In this document: piece by piece, positions 7,028 to 10,738 of the stretch
How positions within the stretch are numbered: the first letter of the stretch is position 1
Layout of the letters: every line of letters begins with the position of its first letter
Assembly: GCA_905234205.1 (NCBI GenBank)
Contig: CAJOGG010000082.1
Coordinates: forward strand, 1-10,738
Direction of reading: 5' to 3'
Source: an uncultured Synergistales bacterium
GTDB lineage: Bacteria; Synergistota; Synergistia; Synergistales; Aminobacteriaceae
Length of the DNA: 10,738 nt
Made by a program: the position numbers and the translations under genes
Notes under the pieces: generated by a model
Told to the model about the DNA's origin: nothing
What the model saw: only the letters and a program-made list of their open reading frames with translations
Databases searched by the model: none

Positions 7028-8888
7028 AATTTCGCTAGTGTTGGGAACTGCTGGACACATTGACCACGGCAAAACTGCTTTAATAAACGCTCTAACCGGA
7101 ATAGACTGCGACAGGCTCATAGAAGAGAAAAAACGCGGTATCACGATCGAATTAGGTTTTGCGCCATTGCGTCTTGACGATGATAGAGTGGTAAGTGTTA
7201 TTGACGTTCCAGGACACGAAAAATTTATCCGTCAAATGGTATCCGGCGCCTCTGGAATTGATGCGGCGTTGCTTGTTATTGCGGCTGATGAAAGCGTCAT
7301 GCCCCAAACTCGTGAACACGTGGCCATTATGGAATTATTAGGAGTTCATGATGGATTAATAGCCCTCACGAAAATTGATCGAATTCAAGACGATGAAGGA
7401 ATGTTGGAACTTGTAATCGACGATGTGAAAGAATTTGTGAAAGGCACGTTTTTGGAGAGCAAGCCAATAGTCCCTGTATCGAGTGTTACAGGTGATAATC
7501 TTAACAAGCTACGAACAGAGATTAAAGCCTTGATTGATCGTGTGAAAGTCAGGCCGAGGAGCGGAGCATTTTTCCTGCCAGTTGATAGGGCGTTTGTGAT
7601 TTCAGGATTCGGAACAGTCGTAACTGGAACAGCATATCACGGTACAGTCAAACCAGGCGATAAAATTTTAGTACTGCCCTCTGAACGTGAAGGACGTATA
7701 CGTACATTGCAGGTTCATAATCAAAACGTCGAAAGCGCGTATGCTGGTCAGAGAGTCGCTGCTAACTTGGCCGGAATTAACATTGACAAAATTGCTCGCG
7801 GTGATGTCGTGTGTCATAAAGGCGTGTTCAAATCCACAAAATGTCTTGAGTGCATCATAAAGCTTTTACCGACCGTCAAAGAATCTTTGAGGCATTGGCA
7901 GCGAGTCCACGTATGCACGGGAACTTCTGAAGTTTTGGCGCGCGTTTCATTGTTGGACTCAAAGCAAATTGACCCGGGCCAAGAATCTCCGGCACAGCTT
8001 GTACTCGAAGACCCCGTAGTGTGTACTTATGAACAACGCTTTATTATTCGTTTCTACAGTCCATTAATCACGATAGGCGGAGGAAAAATTATTTTTCCGT
8101 ATTCTTACAAGCCACGAGGAGCAACTTCACGCGCAAAAATTCTTGATCGAATAGAAAATCTACGAGACGCCGACGAGCAACAACGCTTTGAATATATAAT
8201 TCATGAGGCAGGACAACTTGATAAATCTGACGCACTGATATTGATTCAGAACACACAGGAAAACGTGAACGCACTTGCGAAAATTTTAATCTCCGCTGGC
8301 AAAATCATTGAGCTTGATAATATTTATGTCTCTAAAACTTATGCGCAGGAATTATTAAACGAGTTAATCGCTTCTGTGAAAGATTATCAGGATAATTATA
8401 AATCTGAAGCCGGAATGCCCCTTGAAAACTTCACAGCCTCAAGAGCTTTGATTAATCTTGCAATCGAAAAAGGGCTATTGATTCTTGACGGTAATAAGCT
8501 TCACACACCTGACTTTATCCCGGAGAATGATGAAACTTTCAACGCTAATAAAGCGCTCGTGAGAAATATATGTATGTCTCATAAGTGGCAGTTAATAACG
8601 CTAAACGAGTTGAAACAGAAAGTGAACTTACCCGAAAAAATATTCACTAAGATAATTCAGGCCATGAGAAACTCTGGCGAACTTGCATTAATTCCAGAAG
8701 GCTATGTGTTAATCGTTGAGCTTGAAAACGAAATGCGAGCTATCTTACGCAGTTTGGGAAATCAATTCACTCTTGCACAGGTCAGGGACGCAACAGGGAG
8801 TACCCGCAAATTTATTCTACCTGTACTTGAATACTTTGACAGTAAGGGCTACACGAGAAGAGCTGGTGATGTACGAGTCGCACTGTGA
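7020..8888 (+). CDS. selB: SelB, selenocysteine-specific translation elongation factor
   Basis: A 622-residue GTPase that delivers Sec-tRNA(Sec) to UGA codons carrying a SECIS hairpin. EF-Tu-like G motifs are visible: GHIDHGKT (12-19), RGITIELGFA (G2), DVPGHE (62-67) and TKID (117-120). They are followed by the beta-barrel domains with FVISGFGTVVTGT, and by a long C-terminal part (about 375-622) where SelB has winged-helix domains that bind SECIS RNA, ending KGYTRRAGDVRVAL. Length and motifs are normal, so the gene looks intact. Its ATG overlaps the end of selA by eight bases, which implies translational coupling to a selA frame that is now broken. No selC (tRNA-Sec), selD or in-frame UGA selenoprotein gene is seen in the window. 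It converges with the LRAT-type gene, with 15 bases between. Confidence 0.95.
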   Translation: MREISLVLGTAGHIDHGKTALINALTGIDCDRLIEEKKRGITIELGFAPLRLDDDRVVSVIDVPGHEKFIRQMVSGASGIDAALLVIAADESVMPQTREHVAIMELLGVHDGLIALTKIDRIQDDEGMLELVIDDVKEFVKGTFLESKPIVPVSSVTGDNLNKLRTEIKALIDRVKVRPRSGAFFLPVDRAFVISGFGTVVTGTAYHGTVKPGDKILVLPSEREGRIRTLQVHNQNVESAYAGQRVAANLAGINIDKIARGDVVCHKGVFKSTKCLECIIKLLPTVKESLRHWQRVHVCTGTSEVLARVSLLDSKQIDPGQESPAQLVLEDPVVCTYEQRFIIRFYSPLITIGGGKIIFPYSYKPRGATSRAKILDRIENLRDADEQQRFEYIIHEAGQLDKSDALILIQNTQENVNALAKILISAGKIIELDNIYVSKTYAQELLNELIASVKDYQDNYKSEAGMPLENFTASRALINLAIEKGLLILDGNKLHTPDFIPENDETFNANKALVRNICMSHKWQLITLNELKQKVNLPEKIFTKIIQAMRNSGELALIPEGYVLIVELENEMRAILRSLGNQFTLAQVRDATGSTRKFILPVLEYFDSKGYTRRAGDVRVAL

Positions 8889-8903
8889 TTTTCTAATCAT
8901 ATT

Positions 8904-9374
8904 TTAGCTGCAAAGATAAGTTATTATGTCAAGAATGTGATCAACCTGTGAAGAGTCTTTTACGCCCGTCTTACACCATGTAGCAAAATGTTCGCAGTTG
9001 TTTAACGCAAGATTATAGCCGCCTTGGCCAAGCTTGCTTCTCGCACGCTCTACAGTCTCTCCGCCGGAATATAAATGGTAATTTTTCATACGCAGCTTCT
9101 TGATTAACTGCCATATCTGAAATATATTTTTGCCTTGGAAATTATTTGGAAAGATAGAATCTTGGGAAGGTGTTTTTGGAAAGTTACATACATTGAAAGT
9201 TTTTGCTCCGTTCAGAAATTCTTCAAGCGAAGTCTCCCGAACTACACCGTTAAAATCATTGGGGCCGGTTGCTCCAGTGTAATGTATGACTCGATTTCCG
9301 GCCTCAACATAAATTCCATAATGGCTATATAAGCCCCTGTTCACACGAATTACATCACCATTCTTGATATTCAT
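8904..9374 (-). CDS. LRAT-domain protein (NlpC/P60-like papain fold)
   Basis: A 156-residue protein with the layout of bacterial lecithin:retinol acyltransferase-like domains. It starts with NGDVIRVNRGLYSHYGIYV containing His18, has a second conserved His31 in VIHYTG, and carries the catalytic cysteine in LNNCEHFATWCKTG (Cys127). These proteins have a circularly permuted papain fold. Known members transfer or remove acyl groups on lipids or proteins, but bacterial substrates are mostly unknown. No signal peptide or membrane helix is evident, so it is probably cytosolic or bound to a partner. The ATG lies two bases after the stop of the SHOCT ORF, so the two are translationally coupled. Codon use is mixed and AT-rich, unlike the three genes upstream in its cluster. 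The family call is firm; the function is open. Confidence 0.85.
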   Translation of the reverse strand: MNIKNGDVIRVNRGLYSHYGIYVEAGNRVIHYTGATGPNDFNGVVRETSLEEFLNGAKTFNVCNFPKTPSQDSIFPNNFQGKNIFQIWQLIKKLRMKNYHLYSGGETVERARSKLGQGGYNLALNNCEHFATWCKTGVKDSSQVDHILDIITYLCS

Positions 9375-9376
9375 TT

Positions 9377-9547
9377 CTACAGCATCTCCATCAAAATAGA
9401 CTTCCTCTCCTCAAACTCCTCCTCAGTAATCGCCCCCATGTCCAAAAGCTCCTTCAAACGCTTAAGCTTCTTCATGGTCTTAAGAGCTCCCGAATCACCA
9501 AGATTATTCACCATACAACGCCTCTCCCAATCCTTCATAATACCCAT
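9377..9547 (-). CDS. SHOCT-domain mini-protein (56 residues)
   Basis: It reads MGIMKDWERRC at the start and a basic stretch TMKKLKRLKELLDMG. Residues 31-53 fit the SHOCT domain, a short helical module (L-x-x-L-hydrophobic-x-x-G-x-I-T-x-E-E-F-x-x-x-K) usually found at protein C-termini and thought to aid oligomerisation. Here the domain is almost the whole protein. The ATG at 9547 has an AGGTG ribosome-binding site seven bases upstream. It follows the YkvA gene by 21 bases and precedes the LRAT gene by two. All lysines are coded by AAG and all glutamates by GAG. Function unknown; a scaffold or partner for its neighbours is only a guess. Confidence 0.8.
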   Translation of the reverse strand: MGIMKDWERRCMVNNLGDSGALKTMKKLKRLKELLDMGAITEEEFEERKSILMEML

Positions 9548-9568
9548 AATTTTTCACCTCGTTATAAT

Positions 9569-9949
9569 CTAGTCAAGCCCGTCCGAAGTCCCACGCCCAA
9601 AGATCTCATCAAGCGTAGCCTTCGCCAACTCCTTCACCTCATCATCAACATATGCCTGAGCCATCACAAGCGCCGCACCGATCGCCGCAAGGTCATCACT
9701 GAAGCCAACAACCGGAATAACATCAGGCACAAGATCAATCGGCAAAATAAAATAACCCAACGCCGCCACAATAGCAGTCTTAATATACGCAGGGCAACCC
9801 GGCTTCTTCATGACATAATACAGCTGCAACGCCTTATAAATCAACACACGCCCCGCACTCTTCAACACGTCCTTGATCTTATCCCAAAAACTATCGTCAG
9901 AATAATGCTGGGCATACTTCGGATCAAGCTTCTCAATGTAATTAGCCAT
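9569..9949 (-). CDS. YkvA / DUF1232 family protein
   Basis: A 126-residue protein with the DUF1232 core GYFILPIDLVPDVIPVVGFS and DDLAAIGAAL (about residues 65-95). This is a short hydrophobic hairpin-like element with the conserved P-x-D-L-x-P-D and D-D residues. The N-terminal half (FWDKIKDVLKSAGRVLIYKALQL) looks helical and amphipathic. YkvA-like proteins are widespread; their biochemical role is unknown, though membrane association is likely. The ATG has AGGAG nine bases upstream, overlapping the stop of the 27-codon ORF. All 11 lysines are AAG and all four glutamates GAG, unlike the AAA/GAA-rich genes elsewhere in the window. That suggests high expression or a different origin. Confidence 0.88.
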   Translation of the reverse strand: MANYIEKLDPKYAQHYSDDSFWDKIKDVLKSAGRVLIYKALQLYYVMKKPGCPAYIKTAIVAALGYFILPIDLVPDVIPVVGFSDDLAAIGAALVMAQAYVDDEVKELAKATLDEIFGRGTSDGLD

Positions 9950-9961
9950 AATAAATTTCTC

Positions 9962-10045
9962 CTAACCAATAAACGGAATAATCGAACCCGCCTTCTTCTT
10001 GGCCTTCATAAGCTCCTTGACAATCTGCGTATTAACGATAAACAT
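9962..10045 (-). CDS. 27-residue ORF heading the YkvA-SHOCT-LRAT cluster
   Basis: It reads MFIVNTQIVKELMKAKKKAG followed by SIIPFIG and is basic. A good ribosome-binding site (GGAGAG, six-base spacing) precedes the ATG. The stop TAG forms part of the AGGAG site of the YkvA gene. It shares the AAG/GAG-only codon habit of the next two genes, which supports real coding. I do not recognise it; it could be a small regulatory or structural protein, or a leader peptide that couples translation to ykvA. Confidence 0.55.
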   Translation of the reverse strand: MFIVNTQIVKELMKAKKKAGSIIPFIG

Positions 10046-10075
10046 AATTATCTCTCCATTCTGATTTATAGTTCC

Positions 10076-10110
10076 AATATATAAATCTATGATTTAAGTG
10101 AAAGTGTCAA
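10076..10110 (-). promoter_or_regulatory. Putative promoter of the 27-residue/YkvA/SHOCT/LRAT cluster
   Basis: On the minus strand a perfect TTGACA (plus coordinates 10105-10110) is followed by an AT-rich stretch. GATTTA lies at 17-base spacing, with ATTTAT and TATATT slightly farther; which serves as the -10 is not clear. The position, 60 bases or so before the first ATG, fits. It starts only four bases beyond the degenerate CRISPR repeat. Confidence 0.45.
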
Positions 10111-10113
10111 GAA

Positions 10114-10275
10114 TGGAAAAACCCTAATAGGAAGGTTCGCAACCCAGAAAAAGCTTTTGTCACAAGAAGATTTCTTCGTTTCAATCCCTAATAGGAAGGT
10201 TCGCAACGGTAGCCGAATTGACTATGAAGCTGATTTTATTTTGTAGTTTCAATCCCTAATAGGAAGGTTCGTAAC
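10114..10275 (-). CRISPR. Relic CRISPR array: three 30-base repeats, two spacers
   Basis: Repeats lie at 10114-10143, 10178-10207 and 10246-10275; the spacers between are 34 and 38 bases. On the plus strand the consensus starts GTTTCAATCCCTAATAGG and ends AAGGTTCGCAAC. Read on the minus strand it ends ATTGAAAC, the eight-base crRNA handle typical of type I-A/I-B/III systems, so the array is most likely transcribed on the minus strand with its leader at higher coordinates. The repeat at 10114 has lost this end: its eight bases read TGGAAAAA on the plus strand, where the consensus reads GTTTCAAT. That is expected for the leader-distal terminal repeat. The leader-proximal repeat carries one substitution (GTAAC for GCAAC). 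No complete cas gene is in the window. Confidence 0.9.
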
Positions 10276-10277
10276 GG

Positions 10278-10421
10278 TCAACAAATCCCTTGATTGCTGA
10301 CATATGGTATTTTAGCACACCTGCACGAAATACGAAATTTTGAACTCGTGAACTCATAAAGCATTGTGTTTTCCAAGCGTTTGAGAGCGCTGGAGCTGAT
10401 TACATACAAAGTTTTGGCCAT
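10278..10421 (-). pseudogene. cas1: Probable cas1 5' remnant fused to the CRISPR leader
   Basis: A 47-codon minus-strand frame (an in-frame ATG at 10427 is also possible) starts MAKTLYVISSSALKRLENTM and continues LYE. Type I-B-like Cas1 proteins begin in the same way: Thermotoga Cas1 opens with a VYLFSSGTLKRKANT-like stretch. The shared pattern is Y-x-x-S-S-x-x-L-K-R-x-x-N-T. After about residue 24 the resemblance fades, and the frame stops two bases before the first repeat. A full Cas1 has about 320-340 residues, so nearly all of it, with the integrase active site, is gone. The most economical reading is a deletion that joined the cas1 start to the end of the leader, removing the rest of cas1, cas2 and most of the leader. 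The match is from memory of the family, over a short stretch. Confidence 0.6.
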
Positions 10422-10452
10422 GATCATATTTTCTTTCGTGATTATTTTTTAA

Positions 10453-10738
10453 TGGTGGAGGCGAGGAGAATTGAACTCCTGTCCGGTGTGGGCAAATCTG
10501 AAATTTCTACAGGTTTAGTCTTATATTAAATGTCGTTGAGATTTGGCAAAAGACGGCCGCTTCTCTCCCAAGACTTCGATTATGAGTTCTCCGTTCCTGC
10601 AAAGTCCGACAATGAAGGGAAAATCCGCCTTAATGACATCAGCAGACAACCGACGGAAAAATTTATCTGTTGACGTTAGCAGCACTAAGCCGCAAGCATA
10701 TAAGTATTGACAGTTATTTTGTGCTCGAAATTTTACGG
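10453..10738 (-). ncRNA. ssrA: tmRNA (ssrA), 5' part outside window
   Basis: On the minus strand the 3' end reads GGACAGGAGTTCAATTCTCC followed by TCGCCTCCACCA, the tRNA-like T-arm, acceptor strand and encoded CCA of tmRNA. Upstream is GACTAAACCTGTAGA, a segment conserved in tmRNAs before the tRNA-like domain. Near the window end the mRNA-like frame ends in NTYMLAA and TAG (stop at plus coordinates 10686-10688), giving the usual LAA degradation tag. The resume codon is uncertain; going back from the stop, the frame is open for 15 codons (NFEHKITVNTYMLAA) before a TAA. tmRNA with SmpB rescues stalled ribosomes and tags the product for proteolysis. The 5' tRNA-like half lies beyond the window. 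Confidence 0.93.

Noticed and set aside
8889..8903. selC (tRNA-Sec) gene near selB
   Set aside because: Only 15 bases separate selB from the convergent LRAT gene, and no tRNA-like arms were seen elsewhere in the window apart from the tmRNA.
9135..9332. Plus-strand ORF opposite the LRAT gene
   Set aside because: The minus-strand frame contains the full set of LRAT motifs; the plus-strand product has none.
10374..10394. Imperfect inverted repeat CCAAGCG...CGCTGG as a tmRNA terminator
   Set aside because: It has a bulge, no following T-run on the minus strand, and falls inside the probable cas1 remnant.

Overview
The window looks like a chromosomal segment of an AT-leaning Gram-negative (diderm) bacterium. 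A TolC-family outer-membrane efflux protein with a signal peptide and a PulF/PilC pilus-assembly protein point to an outer membrane. The form of SecG (RKQGGFSGVFGGG core), the selenocysteine genes and the gene mix make Synergistota my best guess, but no rRNA or other taxonomic marker is present and this is a tentative inference.

Layout. Bases 1-531 hold the 3' part of a DUF1275/YoaK membrane protein, ended by a strong hairpin terminator. A type II secretion/type IV pilus inner-membrane protein (pilC/gspF family) lies on the minus strand and converges on it. Divergent from pilC are secG and a short-form nicotinate phosphoribosyltransferase, 21 bases apart. A 290-base gap follows and carries, on the minus strand, a 56-codon remnant of an IS200/IS605 tnpB gene. 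Next comes an export cluster: a TolC-family gene, a 39-codon ORF where a MacA-type adaptor would be expected, and a MacB/LolD-type ABC ATPase without its permease. Then come selA and selB of the selenocysteine pathway. selA is broken: about 40 bases covering the PLP-lysine motif are missing and the frame shifts, while selB is intact and overlaps the end of selA by 8 bases.

The right-hand part is on the minus strand and looks accessory. A four-gene cluster reads 27-residue ORF, YkvA/DUF1232 protein, SHOCT mini-protein, LRAT-type papain-fold protein. The first three genes have a codon usage quite unlike the rest of the window (only AAG for Lys and only GAG for Glu). Upstream of it is a relic CRISPR array (three repeats, two spacers). 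The array is preceded, two bases away and in the same direction, by a 47-codon ORF whose first 24 or so residues look like the start of a type I-B-like Cas1. The window ends inside the tmRNA gene (ssrA), read on the minus strand, with its 3' CCA end at 10453.

A theme runs through the window: selA, probably cas1 and tnpB, and possibly a macA-like adaptor gene keep recognisable ends but have lost internal sequence. This suggests a genome that decays by internal deletion, or an assembly with small deletions. The most plausible undescribed functional unit is the 27-residue/YkvA/SHOCT/LRAT cluster.
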